Shown here piece by piece: positions 17,621-26,375 of a DNA stretch of 64,000 bases. Numbering within the stretch: the stretch's first letter is position 1; every line of letters begins with the position of its first letter. Source of the DNA: Neobacillus massiliamazoniensis (GTDB taxonomy: Bacteria; Bacillota; Bacilli; Bacillales; Cytobacillaceae); assembly GCF_001048695.1 (NCBI RefSeq), contig NZ_CVRB01000001.1, positions 1,364,001-1,428,000 of the forward strand, in the 5' to 3' direction. The notes below the pieces were generated by a model, which had not been told where the DNA came from, made no database searches, and saw only the letters and a list, made by a program, of their open reading frames with translations. A program made the position numbers and the translations under genes.

Positions 17621-18958
17621 ATGGCCGAACAAAAAAATAAGATGAATGTAGTACAGCTGACCATATTAACAGCTGTTAATATGATGGGTTCTGGGATTAT
17701 TATGCTTCCAACGAACCTAGCGCAAGTTGGTACGATTTCTATTTTATCTTGGCTAGTAACCGCATTAGGGTCATTAGCTCTTGCCTATGGCTTTGCTCAA
17801 TGTGGAATGTTTAGTCGTAAGTCTGGGGGTATGGGGGGCTACTCTGAATATGCTTTTGGTAAATCAGGTAGCTTTTTGGCCAATTATACTTATGGTATTT
17901 CATTGGTCATTGCAAATGTTGCTATTGCAATCACTGCAGTTGGTTATGCCACAGAACTTTTTAATGTAAAGCTTTCTCCTGTTTCAGTTGGAATATGGAC
18001 TATTATTGTTTTATGGTTAACAACTGTCTTTAATTTTGGAGGAGCTCGAATTACAGGAAAGATTGGTGCCGTAACTGTATGGGGAGTCATTATTCCTGTT
18101 GTCGTCATCAGTATTATCGGTTGGTTTTGGTTTAGTGGTTCACGATATGTTGGAGCATGGAATCCTCATCACTACTCATTTGTTTCAGCGGTAGGCAAAT
18201 CAATTTCTATTACATTATGGGCTTTTTTAGGGCTTGAATCGGCTTCAGCCAATATGGATGTAGTTGAAAATCCACAAAAAAATGTACCTATAGCTGTTTT
18301 AGGTGGTACTCTGGGTGCTGCTGTCATTTACATTGTTTCAACCAATGTTATTGCTGGTATCGTTCCTAATGCTGATTTAGCAAATTCAACCGCCCCGTTT
18401 GGTCTGGCATTTTCACATATGTTTAATCCAACCATTGGTAATATCATTACTGCCTTAATGGTTATTGCATGCTTTGGATCTTTATTAGGCTGGCAGTTCA
18501 CCATTGCACAAGTGTTTAAAAGTTCAGCAATTGAAGGGTATTTTCCAAAAATATTTGGCAGAGTAACATCTACAGATACACCACTTGTTGGTATGTTGAT
18601 TCTTACCATCGTTCAAACCATCCTATCCTTAATGACGATCAGTCCAACATTAACCAAGCAATTTAATGTATTGGTCAACCTGGCTGTTGTTACGAATTTA
18701 GTTCCATATTTATTATCGATGGGCTCTGTAGCCGTTATGATTAGGATAGGGCATGGTTCCATTCAGAGAAGAAGACTAGCTACATTCATTGCCTTTGTAG
18801 GTTCTGTTTATAGTTTATACGCCCTATACTCTTCAGGATTTCAAGCCATGACATATGGGGCGATAGTGACATTCGTAGGGTGGACATTATATGGATTTAT
18901 CTCTTACCGCTTTGACTTAAAAGAAGATGAATTCAACCCAAATCCTAAATTAACGTAA
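17621..18958 (+). CDS. potE: Putrescine:ornithine antiporter PotE
   Basis: This 445-residue APC-superfamily transporter has about 12 membrane segments. The N-terminal segment VVQLTILTAVNMMGSGIIM and SRKSGGMGGYSEYAFGKSG correspond closely to E. coli PotE as I remember it. It would import ornithine and export putrescine, completing the acid-consuming cycle with the decarboxylases just upstream. It sits behind a terminator with its own AAGGAG RBS. Such a system is typical of enterobacteria and lactobacilli, so acquisition by transfer is plausible. Confidence 0.9.
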   Translation: MAEQKNKMNVVQLTILTAVNMMGSGIIMLPTNLAQVGTISILSWLVTALGSLALAYGFAQCGMFSRKSGGMGGYSEYAFGKSGSFLANYTYGISLVIANVAIAITAVGYATELFNVKLSPVSVGIWTIIVLWLTTVFNFGGARITGKIGAVTVWGVIIPVVVISIIGWFWFSGSRYVGAWNPHHYSFVSAVGKSISITLWAFLGLESASANMDVVENPQKNVPIAVLGGTLGAAVIYIVSTNVIAGIVPNADLANSTAPFGLAFSHMFNPTIGNIITALMVIACFGSLLGWQFTIAQVFKSSAIEGYFPKIFGRVTSTDTPLVGMLILTIVQTILSLMTISPTLTKQFNVLVNLAVVTNLVPYLLSMGSVAVMIRIGHGSIQRRRLATFIAFVGSVYSLYALYSSGFQAMTYGAIVTFVGWTLYGFISYRFDLKEDEFNPNPKLT

Positions 18959-19006
18959 GTAAGAATTACGATCAAAAGGATTACTGGGAATGAAATTAAT
19001 AATAAT

Positions 19007-19044
19007 ATATAACGCCTTGAAGGAAGTCCTTCAAGGCGTTATAT
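19007..19044. terminator. Bidirectional terminator between potE and the GntR gene
   Basis: A perfect 18-bp stem (ATATAACGCCTTGAAGGA and its complement) with a 2-base loop lies between two convergent genes. T runs on either side are weak. Confidence 0.75.
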
Positions 19045-19060
19045 TTAGTCTTTCGTATTT

Positions 19061-19708
19061 TTAAATCGAACCGCTCACCATGACTCGTTCACGGGTTTTT
19101 TGGCGAAATTCAATTAATAATTGTCTTGCCTTTTCATAATTTTCCTCTAATAATGCCTCGTAGATTGCCCCATTATAATGAGCACCTGAGAAAAATCTTT
19201 GCTGAGGATAAAGCTTATAGCTTGCAACAGCACTCATCACAATTTTATCTCGATGAGAGTCCATAATTTGCAGCATCACATTGTTATTTATGGTTGCGAT
19301 AATGCATCTTATAAATGATAGGGAAAGATTAGCATATGAGAAATAGTCATGTTCTTTTTCCATTACTTGTTGATCTAAAATGGACTTTAACTCATTAAGA
19401 TTAAACTTATAAAGATCGTATTGTTGGACTGTCTCTAGCACAAAAATTTGATGAGCAAAAGTCACCTCAAACATTTCGAAGATTTCTTTAGTGGATACAT
19501 CTTTTACCATAACTCCTCTATTTTTTAATGCTACCACTAAACCTTCTAATTCTAAGCGGGCGATCGCATTTGAAACCGGCGTCCGGCTCATTTCCAGCTC
19601 CTCTGCAAGCTTATATATCGATAATAGACTCCCCGGCATGTACTCACAGGATAGAATCTTCTGTCGAATCGTTGTGTAAGCAGTATCAATAAGAGATATA
19701 GACATCAT
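19061..19708 (-). CDS. GntR-family regulator, FadR/FCD subfamily
   Basis: This 215-residue regulator has an N-terminal winged helix (residues about 5-70, IYKLAEELEMSRTPVSNAIARLELEGLV) and an all-helical C-terminal FCD-like ligand domain. GAAAGGA precedes two adjacent ATG starts. It is convergent with potE and is a likely regulator of the ornithine decarboxylase/PotE genes. A similar motif, AATTTTATAAG[GA]AAAT, occurs upstream of this gene (near 19744-19760) and upstream of potE (near 17566-17581), which could be its operator. Confidence 0.83.
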   Translation of the reverse strand: MMSISLIDTAYTTIRQKILSCEYMPGSLLSIYKLAEELEMSRTPVSNAIARLELEGLVVALKNRGVMVKDVSTKEIFEMFEVTFAHQIFVLETVQQYDLYKFNLNELKSILDQQVMEKEHDYFSYANLSLSFIRCIIATINNNVMLQIMDSHRDKIVMSAVASYKLYPQQRFFSGAHYNGAIYEALLEENYEKARQLLIEFRQKTRERVMVSGSI

Positions 19709-19819
19709 TCAAATTCCTTTCGCTAGAACTATAAAATAAATAGAAATTTTATAAGGAAATTTTCCTAATAATTGTATTAAGTGTAATAGAAGAAAAAAGC
19801 TTTAATTTTTTTAACAATC

Positions 19820-19982
19820 GCTCTGTTAAACTTGCCTGTTGATTTCCGCTCCCCCCTGCCCCGTACTCCCGCAGGACATTGAATTACATCCTTGAATCCG
19901 CCCACGCACGAAGGAAATGCGATAGCATTTTCGAGGAGTCTCGCGCCTTCCGCTCCAATCAACAATGAGCTTTAACATAGTC
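19820..19982 (-). repeat. MITE-like element, copy 2
   Basis: It is inverted relative to copy 1. The ends are imperfect (GCTCTGTTAAA and TTTAACATAGTC). It has the internal hairpin GAAATGCGATAGCATTTTC and the core GCGCCTTCCGCTCCAATCAAC. It lacks the GC-rich half seen in copy 3. It lies upstream of the Pho-type operon. Confidence 0.78.
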
Positions 19983-20069
19983 TAAACAATAAAGTGAAAT
20001 TATTCATATAAAGCTGACATCACTTTATTATACCTATTCGCCCCATTTTTTTTAAGAAGAACACAGGGA

Positions 20070-20163
20070 TTTACAAACTCTTTTATCTTTTTACAATTAT
20101 TAATAATTTTACAACAATTATTTACGCTTAATTAACATTCCATTAACATGCTACTAGTACACT
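20070..20163 (+). promoter_or_regulatory. PhoP box and -10 element of the phosphatase/ABC operon
   Basis: TTTACG (20121), TTAACA (20132) and TTAACA (20143) stand at exact 11-bp steps. Further TTTACA hexamers occur upstream at 20070, 20090 and 20108. TACACT at 20158-20163 lies 9 bp after the last repeat, the same geometry as at the alkaline phosphatase promoter (8498-8551). This predicts phosphate-starvation control of the genes from 20197 on. Confidence 0.8.
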
Positions 20164-20196
20164 AATAAACGAAAGATATTGAAAAGGAGAATGTGA

Positions 20197-21192
20197 ATGG
20201 GTACCTTAATTGACCAAAAAAAAGCGATGGAAATTTATTTCCAAGATAAAATGATTACTACTGATAAGCGCCCATGGTACGGTGATTTGAAGCCGACGGA
20301 GACAGGGGACTTTTCGTTCGCTGTTGTAGGTGATCGTTGTGGGATTACAACTCCAGGTATCTTTGAAAAAGGAATGGAGATCGTTCAAGAATTAAAGCCA
20401 GATTTTGTATTATCCGTTGGAGATTTAATTGAAGGCTATTGGAATAGCGAAGCAGAAGCACATGAGGAATGGGATTATATTGATCATTTATTAAAAAAAA
20501 TCAACCTTCCTTTTTTCTCTGTCATTGGAAATCATGATTATGGTAATGAAACAATGGCAAAGGTTTGGTGTGATCGTAAGGGTTTTGATTACTATGCGTT
20601 CCGATATCATGATGCACTATTTTTATTTTTAAATACGGAAGAATCACCAGGATCTATGACAGAAGACGGAGGCTTTGGGGACATATTTCGAAAGGTAATA
20701 GAAGATGTCAAACTAGAGCCAGAAAAATCGAAGGAGCATGTTCAAGGATTTTTCAAGCAAATGATGGGTAAGTTTTCAGAAGAAGATTTGGGAAAAGGTA
20801 ATATTTCAAATATTTCAGATGAGCAGCTTAAATTTTTTGAAAATGTGCTAAAAGAAAACGAAGATGTAAACCAAACTTTTGTATTGCTACATAAGCCTGT
20901 ATGGAAAACAGAAGAAACCCAATTTCTACGACTTGAGAGTATGCTGAAGAACAGAAAATACACGATGTTTGCAGGGCACCTTCATCAGTTAGAGGTTATG
21001 AAAAGAAACGGTCATGATCTTATTCAAATGGGAAGAACTGGCGCATGCTGGCATGGTGATAGTGTTGGATCTATTGATCATATTCTCTGGGTAACAGTTA
21101 AAAATGGGGAAACGAATTTTAAAGTAATTGAGCTTAATGGAGTTTCGACGCTAGAAAAATTTACAATCAACGAAAAAACTGAGGCGATCTAA
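20197..21192 (+). CDS. Calcineurin-like metallophosphoesterase
   Basis: This 331-residue protein has the metallophosphoesterase metal motifs in order: VVGDRCG (Asp46), VGDLIEG (75-80), GNHDYG (111-116), a histidine in LLHKPVW (about 232) and GHLH (260-263). The first motif has D-R-C in place of the usual D-x-H. No signal peptide is seen, so it should be cytoplasmic. GAAAAGGAG precedes the start. It is the first gene of a unit with a PhoP box; the next gene overlaps its stop by one base. The substrate is likely an imported organophosphate, by inference from the ABC importer downstream. Confidence 0.85.
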   Translation: MGTLIDQKKAMEIYFQDKMITTDKRPWYGDLKPTETGDFSFAVVGDRCGITTPGIFEKGMEIVQELKPDFVLSVGDLIEGYWNSEAEAHEEWDYIDHLLKKINLPFFSVIGNHDYGNETMAKVWCDRKGFDYYAFRYHDALFLFLNTEESPGSMTEDGGFGDIFRKVIEDVKLEPEKSKEHVQGFFKQMMGKFSEEDLGKGNISNISDEQLKFFENVLKENEDVNQTFVLLHKPVWKTEETQFLRLESMLKNRKYTMFAGHLHQLEVMKRNGHDLIQMGRTGACWHGDSVGSIDHILWVTVKNGETNFKVIELNGVSTLEKFTINEKTEAI

Positions 21193-21977
21193 TGATAGAA
21201 AAAACGATAGAGCAGTGTTTATTACCTCTTAAAGGTGTTTTCAACTTTCGCGATATGGGTGGTTTTGAAACTCTAGATGGAAGGAAAGTGAAAAAGGGAA
21301 TTTTATTCCGTGCAGCTGAATTAACAGGATTAACTGAAGAAGATAAGACATATTTAGAAACATTAAATTTAAAGTATGTATTTGATTATCGTGACAAAAT
21401 GGAGGCAGACAAAAAACCAGACCCGGTGATTGGACAAGCTAAAAACGAACGAATTCCAGTCAATGATTTCGATAAAACTGCAGCACAAGTATCCTCTGAA
21501 GATATGGTTAATGGGGGATTTTATAAGCTATTTACGAAAGAGATGTTCACAAATTTGTATTCGAACATGCCTATTCAAAATGCATCGTATAAAAGACTTA
21601 TGACACTTCTTAAAAGACCAGAAGAGAATTTGCCTCTTGTTCATCATTGTACGGGTGGACGCGACCGTACAGGAGTGGGTGCGATGCTAATACTGATGAC
21701 ACTTCATGTACCATATGAAGCAATAATAGAAGATTTTTTGCTGTCGAATTATACGTTAGAAGGTTTTCATAACCAAATGTTTGATGAAGTTGCTAAGTTT
21801 TTTTCTGAAGAAGAGCTTGATCGATTTAAAGACGTGTTTCTATTACAAGAAAATTATTTGCAAGCATCTATGGATTCTATAGTAAGTAGCTACGGTAACT
21901 TTGAAACCTATCTTGTGGAGGAATTCGGCATTACAGAACAAATTCGAGAAAACATTAAAGATTTTTGTTTAGAATAA
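21192..21977 (+). CDS. Tyrosine-type protein phosphatase (Y_phosphatase3-like)
   Basis: This 261-residue protein has the family N-terminal motif FNFRDMGG (residues 17-24) and the active site HCTGGRDRTG with Cys153 and Arg159 (CX5R). The fold acts on phosphotyrosine, phosphoinositides or other phosphomonoesters. Its ATG shares one base with the stop of the preceding phosphoesterase gene, so translation is coupled. Being placed between two metallophosphoesterases behind a PhoP box, it more likely dephosphorylates a small molecule than a protein; this is inference. Confidence 0.87.
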   Translation: MIEKTIEQCLLPLKGVFNFRDMGGFETLDGRKVKKGILFRAAELTGLTEEDKTYLETLNLKYVFDYRDKMEADKKPDPVIGQAKNERIPVNDFDKTAAQVSSEDMVNGGFYKLFTKEMFTNLYSNMPIQNASYKRLMTLLKRPEENLPLVHHCTGGRDRTGVGAMLILMTLHVPYEAIIEDFLLSNYTLEGFHNQMFDEVAKFFSEEELDRFKDVFLLQENYLQASMDSIVSSYGNFETYLVEEFGITEQIRENIKDFCLE

Positions 21978-22031
21978 GTGTTCTTTGAATCATTCGATTT
22001 TTAAAAATTATACTGAGCTGGAGGTATATTC

Positions 22032-22862
22032 ATGAACAAACTTAATTTTGTCCATATTACAGATACACATATTTTACAAGAATACAAAGGTAGTTTTCTA
22101 GAAAAGATGGTTCGGCCAAATAGTAATCCTTCTGATAATTTAATCAAAACTTTAGAAAATGTAAAATCTTTACCACATAAGCCCGATTTTATTTTAATTA
22201 GTGGGGATTTGGTACATGAGGGTAAGGCAAGTGATTATGAGTACTTTAAACAAATCATTGAGGATCATGTAATAGACATCCCTGTTTATACAGTTCTTGG
22301 CAACCACGACGTTACGGCTGCGTATTGGGAAGGTTTCGCAGGGAAAGCAAATTGTACTGATCAACTTTTCTATGAAACAGATATTAATGGTTACAGATTA
22401 ATTGTCCTAGATTCAAGCTATGATCATAGCGGCGTTGGTATGGTTGATTCAGAACAGCTAAATTGGCTCGCTAATGTACTAAAAACTCCAGCTGAAAAAG
22501 GTAGCTTAGTGGTTGTTCATCACCCGCTTGAAGCAGGTGAAGTGAATGATGGTCACGCTCTTACAAATTCTAAGGAACTTCTAAGCATCATTAATGATAG
22601 CGATGTAATCGCTGTGTTAAGTGGACATACCCACCAGAATAAAATAAGTAATATTGGGGATATTCTGTTATCCACTGCAGATAGTATAGCTTTTGGTGGA
22701 AATGTTAGTAACGAGAGCTTTCAAATGAATGATCGTACGGGCTTCAGCTTATGCACGGTTGATGAAAATGGACTTGCTGTTCAAACAGTAAGATTTCCTG
22801 ATGATATAACAGTATTTTTAAGTTTTTCGTTTAAAGAATTACAACAATTACAACCAAAATAA
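22032..22862 (+). CDS. Metallophosphoesterase, CpdA/GpdQ-like
   Basis: This 276-residue enzyme shows the full class III phosphodiesterase set: HITDTH (7-12), SGDLVHEG, LGNHDV, VVHHPLE and LSGHTHQNK. This layout is that of cyclic-nucleotide and glycerophosphodiester phosphodiesterases. GGAGGT lies upstream. It follows the tyrosine-type phosphatase by 54 bp. With the downstream importer it could release glycerol phosphate or phosphate from diesters taken up under phosphate stress. Confidence 0.87.
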   Translation: MNKLNFVHITDTHILQEYKGSFLEKMVRPNSNPSDNLIKTLENVKSLPHKPDFILISGDLVHEGKASDYEYFKQIIEDHVIDIPVYTVLGNHDVTAAYWEGFAGKANCTDQLFYETDINGYRLIVLDSSYDHSGVGMVDSEQLNWLANVLKTPAEKGSLVVVHHPLEAGEVNDGHALTNSKELLSIINDSDVIAVLSGHTHQNKISNIGDILLSTADSIAFGGNVSNESFQMNDRTGFSLCTVDENGLAVQTVRFPDDITVFLSFSFKELQQLQPK

Positions 22863-22864
22863 AA

Positions 22865-23088
22865 GGCTCTGATAAACTTGCCTGTTGATTCCCGTTCCAG
22901 GCGCTCGCTTTCCGCGGGTGGTTCGGGAGCCTCCTCGGCGCTATGCGCCTGCGGGGGCTCCCTTGACCCGTCTTTCCCGCAGGACGTTGAATCAGCATCC
23001 TTGAATAAACACCGACGAAGAAAATGCGATAGCATTTTCGATGATCTCGCGCCTTCCGCTCCAATCAACAATGAGCTTTAACATAGCC
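22865..23088 (-). repeat. MITE-like element, copy 3 (long form)
   Basis: A 224-bp element with ends GGCTCTGATAAA and TTTAACATAGCC, flanked on both sides by AAATAAAA (22857-22864 and 23089-23096), a possible 8-bp target duplication in low-complexity sequence. It contains both the GC-rich half (GCCTCCTCGGCGCTATGCGC) and the hairpin half (AAAATGCGATAGCATTTTC). It sits directly after the stop of the phosphoesterase gene and separates it from the importer genes. Confidence 0.82.
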
Positions 23089-23122
23089 AAATAAAAAAAT
23101 TTTGAACGAAAGGAAACATCAA

Positions 23123-24439
23123 ATGAAATCTAAAAAGTTTTTTCTACTATTCATTGTTTCTATGTTCTTAATCTCAGTTTTGAGTGCATGTTCATCATCT
23201 ACTAAAACTTCTAATGATGCAGTATTGGGAAAATTAGATCCAAAGAAGCCAATAAAAGTTACTTTCTATTCCTATAGTTTAGCTGCTCCAACAATGAAAG
23301 CAGGGATGGAGCATTTAATTAATGAATTTAATGACACGGTTGGAAAGGAAAAAGGAGTAATTGTTGAAGGGGTACCAGATCCAACATATCAGCAATACAA
23401 AGCTGATATAGCAGCAGGAAAACAAGTAGATGTGATTCAGCACACATTTCCGACTTTAGATAGTTCAAAACAAACTCTTGGTTTGAAAGCATATGAAGAT
23501 GTATTCCCTAAGCAAGAATTGGAGCAACATTTCAAAGGCATTTCTCCAAATGCATTAGAATTAGGGAAAATTGATGGCAAGATGTATGGGTTAGCCTTCA
23601 CATTTAGTACTCCAATTGTTTTTATCAATGGGAAATTATTTGAAGAAGCTGGCTTAGACCCAAACAACCCACCTAAAACATGGGCTGAAGTAAAAGAAGA
23701 TTCTTTGAAAATTAAAAAAGCAACTGGAAAAGATGGTTTCGGTCTAGCCCCAGATAACGGTTGGATAACAGACGGGGTAATTTTAAGTAATGGCGGCGAG
23801 GTGCTTTCTAAGGATAGAAAGAAAGCGGAATTTGCCAGCAAACAAGGTGTTGAAGCAATTGAAATGTGGAAAGATTTATATAAAAACGGTGCAAGTGCAG
23901 TAGGTAGCGACAAAGATTTAGCTGGACAATTCATGGCTGGAAACCTTGGTATGTATGTTTCGTCAACTGCTTTACATAGCGGTGCATTAAAGGCTGCTAA
24001 GGCAGGTGGCTGGAAACTATACGGTGCTGCATTGCCGCAATTTGGTGATAAGCCATCAGTGCCAGTAAACTCAGGAAGTGCTTTAGCAGTGAGACCAGAC
24101 TCTCCAGAAAAAAATGCTGCAGTTTGGGAATTTGTTAAGTTTGCCACTGGAAATGAAGGTTATAAGATTATTACTTCCGAAATAGGTTACTTGCCTTTAC
24201 GGACAGGATTAGCAGATGACCCGAAATATTTGAAAGATTTTGTTGATCAAAATCCGTTATATAAAATAAATCTTAACCAATTATCACATATTCACCCAGT
24301 AGCTATTTGGCCGGGAGAATATGCAACAGAATCTGCAACTATTTATACAAATGCTATTGTAAAAGCAGTATCAACAGATGCTGATGTTAAAAAGACTTTG
24401 ACTGATGCTCAAAACCAAATTAACGATATGATTAAATAA
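23123..24439 (+). CDS. ABC importer substrate-binding lipoprotein, UgpB-like
   Basis: This 438-residue lipoprotein has a signal peptide with lipobox VLSAC and is a family 1 extracellular solute-binding protein, as for sugars and glycerol 3-phosphate. The ATG at 23123 with GAAAGGA upstream is preferred over a TTG at 23102. Two permeases and an ATPase follow. The company of phosphatases suggests an organophosphate such as glycerol phosphate or its diesters. A hairpin after the gene probably sets its higher expression relative to the permeases. Confidence 0.85.
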   Translation: MKSKKFFLLFIVSMFLISVLSACSSSTKTSNDAVLGKLDPKKPIKVTFYSYSLAAPTMKAGMEHLINEFNDTVGKEKGVIVEGVPDPTYQQYKADIAAGKQVDVIQHTFPTLDSSKQTLGLKAYEDVFPKQELEQHFKGISPNALELGKIDGKMYGLAFTFSTPIVFINGKLFEEAGLDPNNPPKTWAEVKEDSLKIKKATGKDGFGLAPDNGWITDGVILSNGGEVLSKDRKKAEFASKQGVEAIEMWKDLYKNGASAVGSDKDLAGQFMAGNLGMYVSSTALHSGALKAAKAGGWKLYGAALPQFGDKPSVPVNSGSALAVRPDSPEKNAAVWEFVKFATGNEGYKIITSEIGYLPLRTGLADDPKYLKDFVDQNPLYKINLNQLSHIHPVAIWPGEYATESATIYTNAIVKAVSTDADVKKTLTDAQNQINDMIK

Positions 24440-24467
24440 ACTTGCTCAAAGTATAGATAACCAAAAA

Positions 24468-24520
24468 ACAAATGTGTCGTGAAAAATAAATACTATTTTT
24501 TAAGGCACATTTGTTACTTT
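24468..24520 (+). terminator. Intraoperon hairpin (attenuator-like)
   Basis: ACAAATGTG and CACATTTGT (24468-24476 with 24506-24514) pair around an inner AAAAATA/TATTTTT stem. Such structures between binding-protein and permease genes commonly reduce downstream expression or stabilise the upstream message. Confidence 0.65.
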
Positions 24521-24542
24521 TTAATGAAAGAAAGGAAACGGT

Positions 24543-25514
24543 ATGAGTAGATCAATCGAAAATAATTATAGCCCGCCATTGTCCAATGAAACCCACATTA
24601 TTGGAAGAAGTGAATCGAATAAACGTAAGAAAAGAAACACGTTGAAACCGTATTTATATTTATTACCGGCTTTTTTGTTTCTCGGTATCTGGATGTATAG
24701 GCCGTTAATTTCAACTTTCATTTTAGCCTTTCAAAAATGGAGTATGGTACCAGGAACTACTCCTATACCTGTAGGATTAGAAAACTTCGTTCGTTTAGTA
24801 AGTAATAAAGACTTCGTTCAATCTATCGGAAACACAATTTTTTATACTGTAGGTTTGCTTCCCTTTTCTATTATTATCCCATTGTTTTTGGCTGTTACAA
24901 CAAATGATATGAAAGGAAAAATGAAAAATGTATACCGGGTTATCTTTTTTATGCCGATGATTTTAGCGCCAGTCACGATCAGTACCATTTGGGGATGGCT
25001 ATTTCATCCATCGAATGGTTTAGTAAATATATTGCTGATGAAGCTGGGGTTAATTGATAAAAACATTGCCTACTTTTCTGATCCACATTTTGCTAAATGG
25101 ATTATATTATTAATCACGGGGTGGCAAATGGTTGGCTTCAGTACCATCATGTTTTCTGCTGCATTAACAGGTATAAACAAAGACTATTATGAGGCAGCTT
25201 CTTTAGATGGTGCAGGTAGATTTAAACGGTTTATAGACATTACACTCCCATTATTATCGCCAACTATTATTTTTATGATTACAATGAGTATTTTATTCTC
25301 AAGTCAATGGACATTCGCTTATATTGATACTTTAACCACTGGCGGACCTTTTGGTACATCATCTAATATTTATTATGAAATGTATAAATATGGGTTTTCC
25401 AACTTGAATGTAGGTTTAAGTTCAGCAGCGTCATTATTGTTCTTCTTCATTTTTGGTATTATCGCATTAGTACTTAACTATTTCTCAAGGAAATTTGCAT
25501 TTTATGATAATTAA
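24543..25514 (+). CDS. ABC importer permease, UgpA-like
   Basis: This 323-residue protein has six predicted membrane segments and the coupling motif EAASLDGAGRFKRFIDITLP (about residue 218). It matches carbohydrate-type (MalF/UgpA) permeases. GAAAGGAAACGG precedes the ATG. It works as a heterodimer with the next gene product. Confidence 0.88.
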   Translation: MSRSIENNYSPPLSNETHIIGRSESNKRKKRNTLKPYLYLLPAFLFLGIWMYRPLISTFILAFQKWSMVPGTTPIPVGLENFVRLVSNKDFVQSIGNTIFYTVGLLPFSIIIPLFLAVTTNDMKGKMKNVYRVIFFMPMILAPVTISTIWGWLFHPSNGLVNILLMKLGLIDKNIAYFSDPHFAKWIILLITGWQMVGFSTIMFSAALTGINKDYYEAASLDGAGRFKRFIDITLPLLSPTIIFMITMSILFSSQWTFAYIDTLTTGGPFGTSSNIYYEMYKYGFSNLNVGLSSAASLLFFFIFGIIALVLNYFSRKFAFYDN

Positions 25515-25531
25515 GTTTGGAGGACACGAAG

Positions 25532-26353
25532 ATGAATAGGAGGAAAACAAGATCATTGAATGTGGTTCAACATATTTTATTGATCATCATGTGTTTTATT
25601 GCTATTTTTCCGTTTTATTGGATGGTAATCTCATCGTTCAAGAATGAATCAGAGATTTTTACTGCTTCGTTCATTCCTTTAAAGCCTACTTTGGAAAATT
25701 ATGTTTACGCTTTTTCGAATATGCCGATTGTTAAAATGATGTTCAATTCATTTGTAATCGCAATACTTATGACGGCATCACAACTGATCAGTAGTCTCTT
25801 AGCTGGTTATGCACTTGTACGCTGGCAATTTAAAGGGAAAATATTAATTTACACTTTGCTTAGTTTAACATGGTTAATTCCAATTCAGGCAATTATGATT
25901 CCAAACTATATTCTTATTAATCAAATGGGATTAAATGAAAAATTGTTAGGCATTGTATTGCCTTTTGGAGTATCGACATTTGCTATTTTATCACTTTATC
26001 AAAGCTTTAAAGCATTTCCTATAGCGCTAATCGAAGCAGCAAGACTTGATGGCGAAAGTGATTTCGGTATTCTACTTAAAGTTATATTGCCTAATATTAA
26101 ATCGTCCGTTACCTCTCTTGGCATTTTATTATTTATTAACGGGTGGAATGAATATTTATGGCCAATTCTTATTACTAAGAAGATGGAAAATGCTCCAATC
26201 CAAATCGGATTACGATCATTCGTAAGTTCAGACGTTAATATGTGGGGTTCACTTATGGCAGCTACAACAATTTCTTGTCTCCCAATCTTAATTATTTATC
26301 TTGTGTTACAGAGACAAATTGTCGATTCTTTTGTCAAATTTGGAATAAAATAA
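25532..26353 (+). CDS. ABC importer permease, UgpE-like
   Basis: This 273-residue protein is the second permease, with six membrane segments and the coupling motif EAARLDGESDFGILLKVILP. The frame opens at a TTG at 25517 that is part of the RBS TTGGAGGA; the ATG at 25532 is the likely start. It follows the first permease by 17 bp. Confidence 0.88.
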   Translation: MNRRKTRSLNVVQHILLIIMCFIAIFPFYWMVISSFKNESEIFTASFIPLKPTLENYVYAFSNMPIVKMMFNSFVIAILMTASQLISSLLAGYALVRWQFKGKILIYTLLSLTWLIPIQAIMIPNYILINQMGLNEKLLGIVLPFGVSTFAILSLYQSFKAFPIALIEAARLDGESDFGILLKVILPNIKSSVTSLGILLFINGWNEYLWPILITKKMENAPIQIGLRSFVSSDVNMWGSLMAATTISCLPILIIYLVLQRQIVDSFVKFGIK

Positions 26354-26375
26354 CATATTATTAGGAGTTGGAAAA

